Assembly: GCA_018384835.1 (NCBI GenBank)
Contig: JAHAYB010000479.1
Coordinates: forward strand, 1 to 13,841
Source of the DNA: Comamonas sp.
Lineage (GTDB): Bacteria > Pseudomonadota > Gammaproteobacteria > Burkholderiales > Burkholderiaceae_C
DNA length: 13,841 bases
Direction: 5' to 3'
The notes under the pieces were generated by a model. The model saw nothing but the letters and a program-made list of their open reading frames with translations. It searched no databases and was not told the origin of the DNA. The stretch's first letter is position 1. Each line of letters begins with the position of its first letter. Of the stretch, positions 1 to 6,216 are shown one piece after another. The position numbers and the translations under genes were made by a program.

Positions 1-85
<85 letters not shown>

Positions 86-154
86 AGTTTAACGACAAGC
101 AGATACTGCTTCTCGAATAGTTATGTAAACATTTTTAGGAATTTTTTTGTTTCA

Positions 155-239
<85 letters not shown>

Positions 240-249
240 AACGCTAAGA

Positions 250-281
250 AAAGCCGTTGCAGTAATGCAGCGGCTTTTTTT
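250..281 (+). terminator. Intrinsic terminator of the tRNA-Leu pair
   Basis: GCCGTTGC (253-260) pairs with GCAGCGGC (267-274), with one G-T wobble, around the loop AGTAAT. A run of seven T follows (275-281). It sits 10 bp after the second tRNA and is a textbook Rho-independent terminator. Confidence 0.92.
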
Positions 282-529
282 GTACTTTATTCTGCTTCAA
301 GCTTTGTACCCTTTTGCCCCTTCATCCCTTCGCGATAAAAGCGTAAACACGTTCTTACCGCCAAGGAATCCGAACGTGAAGCAAGGTGGTTGCGAGGCAG
401 GTACAACACGCCTGTCCTCAAAAAAGAGCGCATAAATCTATACAATTTTCAAGAGCGGTAATTTCTATTTATCGCTATGATTTATCGGATTTTTACGATT
501 TGCTGTGGCTGTTTGGGCTATAGCCTTCA
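282..529. other. Intergenic region upstream of the ArsR-type regulator
   Basis: I see no convincing gene in this stretch. A 7-bp inverted repeat, CACGTTC (348-354) and GAACGTG (372-378), is spaced by 17 bp. Closer to the regulator, the octamer ATTTATCG occurs twice with 13-bp periodicity (467-474 and 480-487). Because ArsR-family repressors often bind AT-rich repeats and regulate themselves, the octamer pair is a candidate operator, but this is speculative. No clear -35/-10 pair was found. Confidence 0.4.
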
Positions 530-877
530 ATGACTTATTGCCTCATGAATGATAACCCTTCACCTGTACCGCCTGTCCAAGCTGTACCCCCTCCTACTGA
601 GGCGATGTTCGAAAAAGCAGCAGACTTATTTCGCATCATGTCCGCCCCAATAAGATTAAGAATCATTAGCTCTTTGTGCCAAGGTGAAAAAAATGTGGGT
701 GAGCTGCTGCAAGAAATCACCGCCACCCAGCCCAATATGTCTCAGCACCTGAATACTTTGTACAAAGGCGGTGTGTTGTCTCGCAGACGTGAGGGAGTAC
801 AGATTTTTTACAGCATTGCCAATCAAGATATTGCTGCTATTTGTAAGGCAGTTTGCACTGGGGTTAAGCAAAACTAG
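530..877 (+). CDS. ArsR-family transcriptional regulator (SoxR/BigR/SqrR-like)
   Basis: This 115-residue winged-helix protein is the likely local regulator of sulfur oxidation. The helix-turn-helix runs through about residues 53-88 (GEKNVGELL, then SQHLNTL), followed by the wing SRRREGVQIFYSI. Three cysteines are present: C50, just before the recognition region, and C105 and C109 near the C terminus. In the BigR, SqrR and YgaV repressors, one cysteine at each of these places senses persulfide through a di- or tetrasulfide bridge, so C50 with C105 or C109 could do the same. No classic metal-binding ELCVCDL motif is seen. The start is uncertain: ATG at 530 and ATG at 545 are both possible and neither has a clear ribosome binding site. 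The nearest downstream genes are sulfur-oxidation genes, which suggests it represses them. Its exact targets are inferred. Confidence 0.85.
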   Translation: MTYCLMNDNPSPVPPVQAVPPPTEAMFEKAADLFRIMSAPIRLRIISSLCQGEKNVGELLQEITATQPNMSQHLNTLYKGGVLSRRREGVQIFYSIANQDIAAICKAVCTGVKQN

Positions 878-896
878 CCCAGTCGCAGCACTTGGG
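878..896. promoter_or_regulatory. 19-bp imperfect dyad, copy 1 (possible operator or 3-prime hairpin)
   Basis: CCCA and TGGG flank an 11-bp core that begins GTCGCAGC. An element of the same length with the same core start occurs at 3582-3600, where TCAA and TTGA are the flanks. This copy begins directly after the stop codon of the regulator gene, so it could be either a protein-binding site in the promoter region of the next gene or a small mRNA 3-prime hairpin. Confidence 0.3.
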
Positions 897-908
897 CGCT
901 TGTCTTTG

Positions 909-960
909 TTGACTATCCAGAAAAACAGTTTTTACAAGTACAGCACTGTGTTTTGTCACA
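909..960 (+). promoter_or_regulatory. Candidate promoter and dyads upstream of the DsrE-like gene
   Basis: TTGACT (909-914) matches five of six -35 bases and is followed after 18 bp by TACAAG (933-938), a four-of-six -10 match. Just downstream lie two small dyads, ACAG-CA-CTGT (940-949) and TGTG-N6-CACA (947-960). They fall where a repressor would block initiation. The strength of the -10 is poor, so this is a suggestion only. Confidence 0.35.
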
Positions 961-1043
961 AATGAATGCAGGGTAAGGCTATCATTGCCTGCTGGACAGA
1001 TAGCGTTTTTGTAGTGGTGGGGTTTTTTTAAGGAGAGTGAGAG

Positions 1044-1466
1044 ATGCGTATGCTAAAAAAAACAGCCGTGGCACTGGGATTGAGTCTAGCCATGCTTGGT
1101 GCTTGGGCGCAGGATATTAAAGTGGTGTATCACCTCAGCGAAGGTATCCCCCAAGCTTCTCGTGCTATTAGTAATATCCGTAACCACTTAGCAGCCGACC
1201 CAGACGTTAAAATTGTTGTTGTCACCCATGGCTTAGGTATTGATTTTTTAATTGATGGTGCAACCAATCAAATGGAGCAGCCATTTTCTGGTAGCGTGGC
1301 AGATTTAGTAGGCAAAGGGGTAGAGTTTATGGTCTGTAAAAATACCTTGGTAGCCCGTAAACTGGATGAGGATAGTTTGTTGATGGAGGCAAAAATAGTC
1401 CCCTCGGGAGTCGCTGAGGTTTCACGCCTACAAGCCAAAGAAGGCTACGTTTACTTACGCCCTTAA
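1044..1466 (+). CDS. Exported DsrE/DsrF-like family protein
   Basis: The 140-residue product has a Sec signal peptide: basic start, hydrophobic residues about 7-21, and probable cleavage after AWA at 20-22. The mature part has the alternating strand-helix pattern of the DsrE fold, with IKVVYHLSEG near residue 25, VKIVVVTHGLGIDFLIDGA at about 55-73 and VEFMVCKNTL around the single cysteine C98. That cysteine sits where DsrE-type sulfurtransferases carry their active residue. Most well-studied DsrE, TusD and related proteins are cytoplasmic and pass persulfide sulfur between partners; this one should act in the periplasm. AAGGAG at 1030-1035 supports the ATG at 1044. A role as a sulfur carrier for the Sox or Fcc enzymes is plausible but unproven. 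Confidence 0.85.
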   Translation: MRMLKKTAVALGLSLAMLGAWAQDIKVVYHLSEGIPQASRAISNIRNHLAADPDVKIVVVTHGLGIDFLIDGATNQMEQPFSGSVADLVGKGVEFMVCKNTLVARKLDEDSLLMEAKIVPSGVAEVSRLQAKEGYVYLRP

Positions 1467-1495
1467 TTACACCCTTAATTTTTCGTCTAAAAATC

Positions 1496-1501
1496 TATAA
1501 T
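1496..1501 (+). promoter_or_regulatory. Candidate -10 element of the diheme cytochrome gene
   Basis: TATAAT is a perfect -10 hexamer. The -35 side is weak (CTTAAT at 1474-1479). Transcription from it would begin near 1507-1509, too late for an ATG at 1509 to have a ribosome binding site but well placed for the site at 1512-1517 and a GTG start at 1527. A 9-bp direct repeat, CCCTTAATT (1460-1468 and 1472-1480), overlaps the end of the preceding gene and the weak -35. Confidence 0.45.
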
Positions 1502-1526
1502 GTAAATAATGAAGGAGTACATTACC

Positions 1527-2141
1527 GTGCGTTTATCTACTCGCTTGACATCTTTTTGTGTCTTCCTGCTTGGTGCTTTAGGTGCTTCTGTTGCCCAAGC
1601 GCAAGAGGTTGATGAGGCCAGAGTGCAAAAAATTGTCTCTGGCGTATGTTTTTTATGCCATGGCATGAATGGCGAGTCAGGCAGTGAAGCCTTTCCTCGC
1701 TTGGCTGGCCAGCACTGGCAGTACACCGCCAAGCAGCTAGAACACTTCCAATCTGGCCAGCGCGAAAGCTCCGCCATGGCAGAAATGGCTGCCAAACTCA
1801 CACCTGAAGAAATGGTCGCTTTGGGCAAGTTTTATGAAAAACAAACCCCTGTTTCGCAAGAGGCTCAAGACAAGCCTTTGGCAGCGGTAGGCGAGTACAT
1901 CTACCAACATGGCAATCGCTACAGTGGCGTACCGGCTTGTGCTAGCTGCCATGGTGAAGATGGGACTGGCTCAGACTCTTTACCCCGCTTGGCAGGGCAG
2001 TTTGCGGGATATTTAGAAAATCAGCTACACCAGTTTCATGACCGCAAGCGTACCAATGACAATGCCGTTATGTTTACCATTACTGAGAAAATGACTCCTC
2101 TGGAAATGGCTGCGGTCGCTCAGTATTTAAGCAGCCGCTAA
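1527..2141 (+). CDS. Diheme cytochrome c of c4 type
   Basis: This periplasmic electron carrier is built from two homologous class I cytochrome domains. The heme motifs are CFLCH (residues 41-45) and CASCH (138-142). Each is followed by a PRLAGQ segment and later by candidate distal methionine ligands (MAEMAAKLT and MFTITEKMT). The start is taken as GTG at 1527 because AAGGAG at 1512-1517 lies 9 bp before it; an ATG at 1509 would put that site inside the gene. From GTG the protein is 204 residues with a clean signal peptide ending near SVAQA. Cytochromes c4 pass electrons to cbb3- or aa3-type oxidases. Its place between a sulfur-handling protein and a SoxW-like protein suggests it collects electrons from Sox or Fcc. 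SoxE in other species is also a diheme cytochrome, so it may be a functional counterpart. Confidence 0.88.
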   Translation: MRLSTRLTSFCVFLLGALGASVAQAQEVDEARVQKIVSGVCFLCHGMNGESGSEAFPRLAGQHWQYTAKQLEHFQSGQRESSAMAEMAAKLTPEEMVALGKFYEKQTPVSQEAQDKPLAAVGEYIYQHGNRYSGVPACASCHGEDGTGSDSLPRLAGQFAGYLENQLHQFHDRKRTNDNAVMFTITEKMTPLEMAAVAQYLSSR

Positions 2142-2177
2142 CTAGGCAAAGGCAACGGTCTTATATGCACTCAACCC

Positions 2178-2203
2178 AGCCCCTTTCGCCAAGGGGCTTT
2201 TTT
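2178..2203 (+). terminator. Intrinsic terminator after the diheme cytochrome
   Basis: AGCCCCTT (2178-2185) pairs perfectly with AAGGGGCT (2191-2198) around TCGCC, followed by a run of T to 2203. The next gene starts only 11 bp later, with its ribosome binding site CAGGAG beginning at 2206. The thioredoxin-like gene therefore depends on readthrough or on a promoter I cannot identify. Confidence 0.88.
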
Positions 2204-2214
2204 GTCAGGAGAAT

Positions 2215-2703
2215 ATGATGAATAGTCGCCCATGGAGCCGCCGTCGCTGGGTACAAGCCAGCGCTATTGCCCTGTTATCTAGCAGCACCTTGGCTTTGGC
2301 ACAAAAAAATACCAAACTGCCAGCCGCTTATTCATTAAAAGATGAATTGGCTTTGGCGCTTAATCAAGGCCAGGTTTTAGTGGTAATGGCCAGCCTGAAA
2401 GGTTGCGCATACTGCCATGTAGCGCGTAACTCTTACCTTGCGCCCTTGTTACGCCAAGGCCAAGCAATTGTGCAAGTCGATATGCGCTCCTCAGCAACAG
2501 TGCATGATTTTTCAGGCCAAGCTACCACCCACGATGCCTTGATACAAGCGTGGAATGTCTCCATAGCCCCCACACTGTTGTTTTTTGGCATCAATGGCCA
2601 AGAGGTGGCAGAGCGCATGGAGGGCGCTTATCAGCCAGACTTTTATGGCCCTTACTTGGAGCAGCGCCTAGAAGAAGGCAAGCAAAAACTACAACTTAGC
2701 TAG
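2215..2703 (+). CDS. Tat-exported thioredoxin-fold protein (SoxW-like)
   Basis: This 162-residue protein has a twin-arginine signal peptide (SRRRWVQAS at residues 8-16, then a hydrophobic stretch ending near LALAQ). The mature domain has a thioredoxin fold with the redox motif CAYC at residues 64-67 (KGCAYCHVAR) and the cis-proline segment IAPTLLFF. This pattern fits SoxW and related periplasmic thioredoxins that keep SoxYZ or other Sox thiols reduced. Such proteins normally get electrons through the membrane protein SoxV/CcdA, and no such gene is in this window. Tat export is unusual for a thioredoxin, because most are secreted by Sec. CAGGAG before the gene supports a start at 2215 or the adjacent ATG at 2218. 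Assignment as SoxW itself is tentative. Confidence 0.82.
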   Translation: MMNSRPWSRRRWVQASAIALLSSSTLALAQKNTKLPAAYSLKDELALALNQGQVLVVMASLKGCAYCHVARNSYLAPLLRQGQAIVQVDMRSSATVHDFSGQATTHDALIQAWNVSIAPTLLFFGINGQEVAERMEGAYQPDFYGPYLEQRLEEGKQKLQLS

Positions 2704-2714
2704 TGACCGAAAGC

Positions 2715-2735
2715 GCTATGAAAAAACTTCATAGC
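2715..2735. repeat. Hairpin after the thioredoxin-like gene
   Basis: GCTATGAA (2715-2722) pairs perfectly with TTCATAGC (2728-2735) around AAAAC. No T-run follows, so it is not a standard terminator. It may stabilise the 3-prime end of the message. Confidence 0.5.
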
Positions 2736-2775
2736 CCTAGCTTGGGCAAACCCTTATATCGAATTTATATCTAAA

Positions 2776-2796
2776 AGCATAATGAAATGCTATATT
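2776..2796 (+). promoter_or_regulatory. Weak candidate promoter for the class I cytochrome gene
   Basis: TATATT (2791-2796) matches five of six -10 bases in a very AT-rich gap. A dyad, AGCAT-N6-ATGCT (2776-2791), lies against it, a good location for an operator. No acceptable -35 was found 16-18 bp upstream. Confidence 0.3.
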
Positions 2797-2833
2797 CACA
2801 AGTGCTGATATGAAAAATCGAAGGAGTTTCACT

Positions 2834-3136
2834 ATGAAAGCCATTGCAACTGCTGTAGTTCTTGCTGCCGCTGCTGTGTTGCCAGCCCATGCTAGCCTAG
2901 ATCTGGCAACCAAAAAAGCCTGCACTGCCTGCCACCAGGTAGAGAAAAAGGTAATTGGTCCTGCCTACTTGGATGTAGCTAAAAAGTATGAGGGCATGGA
3001 TCCCGCTGAACTGGCCAAAAGCATTAAAGCTGGCGGTGTTGGTAAGTGGGGTGCTATCCCCATGCCCGCACAAACAGCCGTTTCTGATGAAGATGTGCTG
3101 ACTTTAGCCACCTGGATTTTGGGCGGTGCTAAATAA
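2834..3136 (+). CDS. Class I cytochrome c (c551/c552 type), SoxD C-domain-like
   Basis: The product is 100 residues: a Sec signal peptide ending PAHA at residue 20, then an 80-residue monoheme cytochrome. Heme attachment is CTACH (30-34), with the GPAY segment shortly after and the axial methionine M77 in IPMPAQ. AAGGAG at 2821-2826 places the start at ATG 2834, not the in-frame ATG at 2810. From ACTACH onward it matches the last domain of SoxD at roughly half of aligned positions by eye, including GPAY, GKWG/GVWG and IPMPAQT. Small cytochromes of this type act as soluble electron acceptors of Sox enzymes. The similarity suggests either a duplication of the SoxD domain or a freestanding ancestor that was fused. 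Confidence 0.9.
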   Translation: MKAIATAVVLAAAAVLPAHASLDLATKKACTACHQVEKKVIGPAYLDVAKKYEGMDPAELAKSIKAGGVGKWGAIPMPAQTAVSDEDVLTLATWILGGAK

Positions 3137-3236
3137 GTAGCGAAGTAGCAGCAATATAGCGCTTCACCCCCTACTGCTTACTCTTATCGTAAATAGTGGG
3201 GGTTGAAGGGGTAATTAACCAACAGGAGACAAGGCC

Positions 3237-3572
3237 ATGCGTACTAATACCGCAGTTGTTACGTATCTGATGGGGTTAGGTTTTTGCTTGGGAATATCTC
3301 TATCGGCTTATGCTGAGCCTGAAATTTTTCAAGGCGCAGACCTTGCTCTAGGCGAAAAGCTCATTGCAGAGGGCAAATGCGCCCAGTGCCATGCCCAAAA
3401 ATTTGGCGGTGACGGCAGTGCCATCTATCGCCCCGAAGAGCGGGTGAACACCGCTGGCATTTTGCGCGGCATGGTTGAGCAGTGCAATTCAGAGCTAAAC
3501 CTTGGGTTCTTCCCCGAGGAGGTCACGGCAGTAGCAGCAGTGCTCAATCGTGACCATTACAAATTCAAATAA
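3237..3572 (+). CDS. Small monoheme c-type cytochrome, function unknown
   Basis: This 111-residue protein has a Sec signal peptide (cleavage near AYAEP, about residue 26) and one heme motif, CAQCH (48-52). The following KFGGDGSAIY and ERVNTAGILRGMVEQCN segments, with M79 and C83, and the C-terminal LNRDHYKF fit a small proteobacterial cytochrome family that I recognise but for which I know no defined role. The distal ligand is not certain; M79 is a candidate. AGGAG at 3224-3228 lies 8 bp before the ATG. It sits directly upstream of soxC, so it may exchange electrons with the Sox complex. Nothing indicates truncation. Confidence 0.82.
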   Translation: MRTNTAVVTYLMGLGFCLGISLSAYAEPEIFQGADLALGEKLIAEGKCAQCHAQKFGGDGSAIYRPEERVNTAGILRGMVEQCNSELNLGFFPEEVTAVAAVLNRDHYKFK

Positions 3573-3581
3573 CTTTACCTT

Positions 3582-3600
3582 TCAAGTCGCAGCGCATTGA
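3582..3600. promoter_or_regulatory. 19-bp imperfect dyad, copy 2, upstream of soxC
   Basis: TCAA and TTGA flank an 11-bp core beginning GTCGCAGC, matching the element at 878-896 in length, core and symmetry while the flanking bases differ but still pair. It lies 9 bp after the preceding stop codon and about 85 bp before soxC. No T-run follows, so an operator is at least as likely as a terminator. The rest of the gap (3601-3684) shows no clear promoter. Confidence 0.3.
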
Positions 3601-3684
3601 GGTACTAAGGCTAGCCCGTGAGGCAGCCTGTGCTTTTGCCTTTGACTTTCCTACTCCATAAGCAAGACTTCAAGAGGTGCAGCC

Positions 3685-5052
3685 TTGACTTCCTATTCCT
3701 CCGAGCCCAGCGGACGAGTGCTCAAAGCCCCTGAGCATTTTTTATCGCAAGAGGGCATTAAAACCGTTGTTGCTGAAAGCAAAAAAGGCCGCCGCGACTT
3801 TTTGCGCAATGCCTTTGCTACCGCCGCAGCCGGTGCAGCCGCGCCGATTGCCCTGGCGCAATCCAACCCCGTGCCCGCTGAGGGTGGCGACCCCAATATC
3901 CTTAACCTGCCCACCCACTCCACCAGCCTGGGGCAAAGTGTGGCCACGGTAGGCTATGGCGTTCCTTCGCAATACGAAGCCAACTTGCAGCGCCGCCCCA
4001 GCCCTGGGCTGACGCAAACCACGCAAGCCTCGGTCTCTTTTGCGCCTTTGCAATCGCTGTTTGGCATCGTCACCCCCAGCGGTTTGCACTTTGAACGCCA
4101 CCACCAAGGCTGGTGGGATATCGACCCCTCCAAGCACCGCTTCATGATTAACGGCATGGTCAAGACCCCGATGGTCTTCACCATGGATGAGTTGATGCGC
4201 CTGCCCTCGGTATCGCGCTTTCACTTTATTGAGTGCGGTGCCAATACGGCGGTAGATTGGGGCAACGTTGCCGTACCTACCGTGCAATACACCCACGGCA
4301 TGTTGTCGTGCAGCGAGTTCACCGGCGTTCCCCTGATTGCCCTGCTGGAGCTGGCAGGCGTGGACTTGAAAAAGGCCAAGTTTGTGCTGGCAGAGGGCGC
4401 GGACGGCTCTTCCATGACGCGCACCATCCCTATGGACTTGATTACCTCGGGCGAAGTCATTGTTGCCTATGGCATGAATGGCGAAATGCTGCGTCCCGAA
4501 AACGGCTACCCCCTGCGCTTGGTGGTTCCGGGCGTGCAAGGCGTGAGCTGGGTGAAGTATCTGCGCCGCATCAAAGTAGGCGACAAACCCTGGGGTGCCA
4601 AGGATGAGGCGATTCACTATATCGACCTCATGCCTGATGGCACGCACCGCCAGTACAGCAACTTGCAGGAGTGCAAAAGCGTGGTAACTACCCCCTCCGG
4701 TGGTCAGGTGCTGCTGGATAAAGGCTTTTACAACATCACTGGCTTGGCCTGGTCTGGCCTGGGCAAAATCAAGCGCGTGGATGTGTCTGTAGATGGTGGC
4801 CGCAATTGGCGGCAGGCGCGTTTGGAAAGCCCCGTACTTTCTAAATGCCTAACGCGCTTCAATATCGACTGGGTATGGGATGGCAAGCCTGCCATTATCC
4901 AAAGCCGCGCACAAGATGAAACTGGCTACGTGCAGCCCACTTACCAGCAGTTGCGTGCGGTACGCGGTACGCGCTCCATTTATCACAACAACGCTATTCA
5001 ATCGTGGTTGGTACAAGAAGACGGCGAGGTGAAAAATGTCCAGTTGGGTTAA
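3685..5052 (+). CDS. soxC: SoxC, molybdenum subunit of sulfane dehydrogenase
   Basis: SoxC forms SoxCD with the diheme SoxD and oxidises the sulfane sulfur held on SoxY in the periplasm, releasing six electrons per sulfur in characterised systems. The protein is 455 residues. A long N-terminal extension precedes a twin-arginine signal (KGRRDFLRNAF, residues 34-44) ending near ALAQ. The sulfite-oxidase fold then shows FIECGANT with C184, the expected molybdenum ligand, and later VPGVQGVSWVKYLRRI. The C-terminal part matches the dimerisation domain of the family. Translation starts at TTG 3685: AGAGGTG lies just upstream, no in-frame ATG exists between the upstream stop at 3643 and this codon, and starting later would lose the Tat signal. 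The gene overlaps soxD by 17 bp, indicating translational coupling. Confidence 0.96.
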   Translation: MTSYSSEPSGRVLKAPEHFLSQEGIKTVVAESKKGRRDFLRNAFATAAAGAAAPIALAQSNPVPAEGGDPNILNLPTHSTSLGQSVATVGYGVPSQYEANLQRRPSPGLTQTTQASVSFAPLQSLFGIVTPSGLHFERHHQGWWDIDPSKHRFMINGMVKTPMVFTMDELMRLPSVSRFHFIECGANTAVDWGNVAVPTVQYTHGMLSCSEFTGVPLIALLELAGVDLKKAKFVLAEGADGSSMTRTIPMDLITSGEVIVAYGMNGEMLRPENGYPLRLVVPGVQGVSWVKYLRRIKVGDKPWGAKDEAIHYIDLMPDGTHRQYSNLQECKSVVTTPSGGQVLLDKGFYNITGLAWSGLGKIKRVDVSVDGGRNWRQARLESPVLSKCLTRFNIDWVWDGKPAIIQSRAQDETGYVQPTYQQLRAVRGTRSIYHNNAIQSWLVQEDGEVKNVQLG

Positions 5053-6151
5053 TAAAGCATCAAAAGCTGTTTTGGCAGCCGCCATGGGCGGTTTGCTGGC
5101 TTTCTCTGGTACTGCATTGGCACAAAAAGCCCAGCCACAAAAGGCCGCAGCTAAAGAGGCCGTCAGTTTTCCAGGTATTGGCCGCCCAGCTACTGATTTG
5201 GAAGTGGCGAAGTGGAATATCGACGTTCGCCCCGATTTTGAGGGGCTACCCCCTGGCTCTGGCTCGGCAGAAAAAGGCATGGATGTATGGGAAACCAAAT
5301 GTGCCCACTGCCACGGTATTTTTGGTGAGTCTAACGAGTTCTTTACGCCTTTGATTGGCGGAACGACCAAGGAAGATATCGAAACAGGCCGCGTTGCCAA
5401 TTTGCAGCGTACCGATTACCCTGGCCGTACAGCGATTATGAAAGTGCCCACCGTATCTACGCTGTGGGATTACATCAACCGCGCTATGCCCTGGACAGAG
5501 CCTAAGTCCCTGAGCACCGAAGAGGTCTATTCGGTTTTGGCCTATTTGCTGAGTATGGCCGATATCGTGCCTGATGACTTTGTGCTGTCCGACAAGAATA
5601 TTGCCGAGGTGCAGGAGCGTATGCCTAACCGCAATGGTATGAGCACGGCGCACGCCATGTGGCCGGGCAAGGAGTTTGGCGGTACCAAGGCTGATGTGGC
5701 CAATACCCTGTGCATGAAGGACTGCTCGCCCACGGGCATGGCCGTATCTTCCACCTTGCCTGACCATGCCTTGAATGCCCACGGCAACCTGGAAGAACAA
5801 AACCGCTTAGTCGGCCCACAGCGTGGCTTGAATACTGCCCCAGAGGGGGAGAAAAAGCCCGAAGCCAGCAAGGAAGAAGCCAAGCCCGCAGCCGGTGCTC
5901 TGGCTGATGATGCCGCCATCACTGGCATGCTGTCCAAATACGCCTGTACAGCCTGCCACTCTGTGGACAAAAAGCTGGTTGGCCCTGCTTACAAGGATGT
6001 AGCCCAAAAGTACCAAGGACAGGCTGAATACCTGGCCGGTAAGATCAAGTCAGGCGGAACTGGTGTGTGGGGGCCTATCCCTATGCCCGCACAAACCCTG
6101 CCTGATGCAGATGCCCAGCAAATTGCCAACTGGCTGGCTGGTGTTCAGTGA
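5036..6151 (+). CDS. soxD: SoxD, diheme cytochrome c subunit of sulfane dehydrogenase
   Basis: SoxD takes electrons from the SoxC molybdenum centre. The 371-residue protein has a Sec signal peptide ending near TALAQ (residue 30). The first cytochrome domain carries CAHCH (89-93) with candidate axial methionine M151 in NRAMPW. A linker rich in Pro, Glu, Lys and Ala (about 265-290) leads to a second domain with CTACH (304-308) and M350 in IPMPAQ. The second domain resembles the freestanding cytochrome at 2834-3136. The ATG lies within the end of soxC, and a GGCGAGG sequence at the end of soxC can serve as ribosome binding site. Expression as a pair with SoxC is expected because neither works alone in known systems. 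Confidence 0.96.
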   Translation: MSSWVNKASKAVLAAAMGGLLAFSGTALAQKAQPQKAAAKEAVSFPGIGRPATDLEVAKWNIDVRPDFEGLPPGSGSAEKGMDVWETKCAHCHGIFGESNEFFTPLIGGTTKEDIETGRVANLQRTDYPGRTAIMKVPTVSTLWDYINRAMPWTEPKSLSTEEVYSVLAYLLSMADIVPDDFVLSDKNIAEVQERMPNRNGMSTAHAMWPGKEFGGTKADVANTLCMKDCSPTGMAVSSTLPDHALNAHGNLEEQNRLVGPQRGLNTAPEGEKKPEASKEEAKPAAGALADDAAITGMLSKYACTACHSVDKKLVGPAYKDVAQKYQGQAEYLAGKIKSGGTGVWGPIPMPAQTLPDADAQQIANWLAGVQ

Positions 6152-6152
6152 G

Positions 6153-6163
6153 TTTAGACCTTA
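6153..6163. repeat. 11-bp repeat TTTAGACCTTA, copy 1
   Basis: The undecamer occurs directly after the soxD stop codon and again in the soxY-soxZ gap at 6700-6710. Both lie a short distance before a ribosome binding site. The function is unknown, and one such repeat in a window of this size could be chance or a trace of a local duplication. Confidence 0.35.
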
Positions 6164-6216
6164 GGTTTTTTCACTTTTTTATTTTCTATTGACGATTACC
6201 CATAAGGAGAGTGCAT

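Noticed and set aside
886..2807. CAGCACT occurring at 886-892 and 941-947 and in reverse at 2801-2807 in gene-free DNA
   Set aside because: A heptamer recurring in several short gaps is close to chance expectation, and the orientations are inconsistent.
3166..3207. C-run and G-run able to pair in the gap before the small cytochrome
   Set aside because: The pairing is imperfect, needs a bulge, has a long loop and no T-run, so I do not call it a terminator.
3742..4647. 301-codon minus-strand open frame opposite soxC
   Set aside because: It mirrors the codon pattern of soxC, is rich in His, Gly, Ala and Arg as expected of an antisense shadow, and has no recognisable domain.
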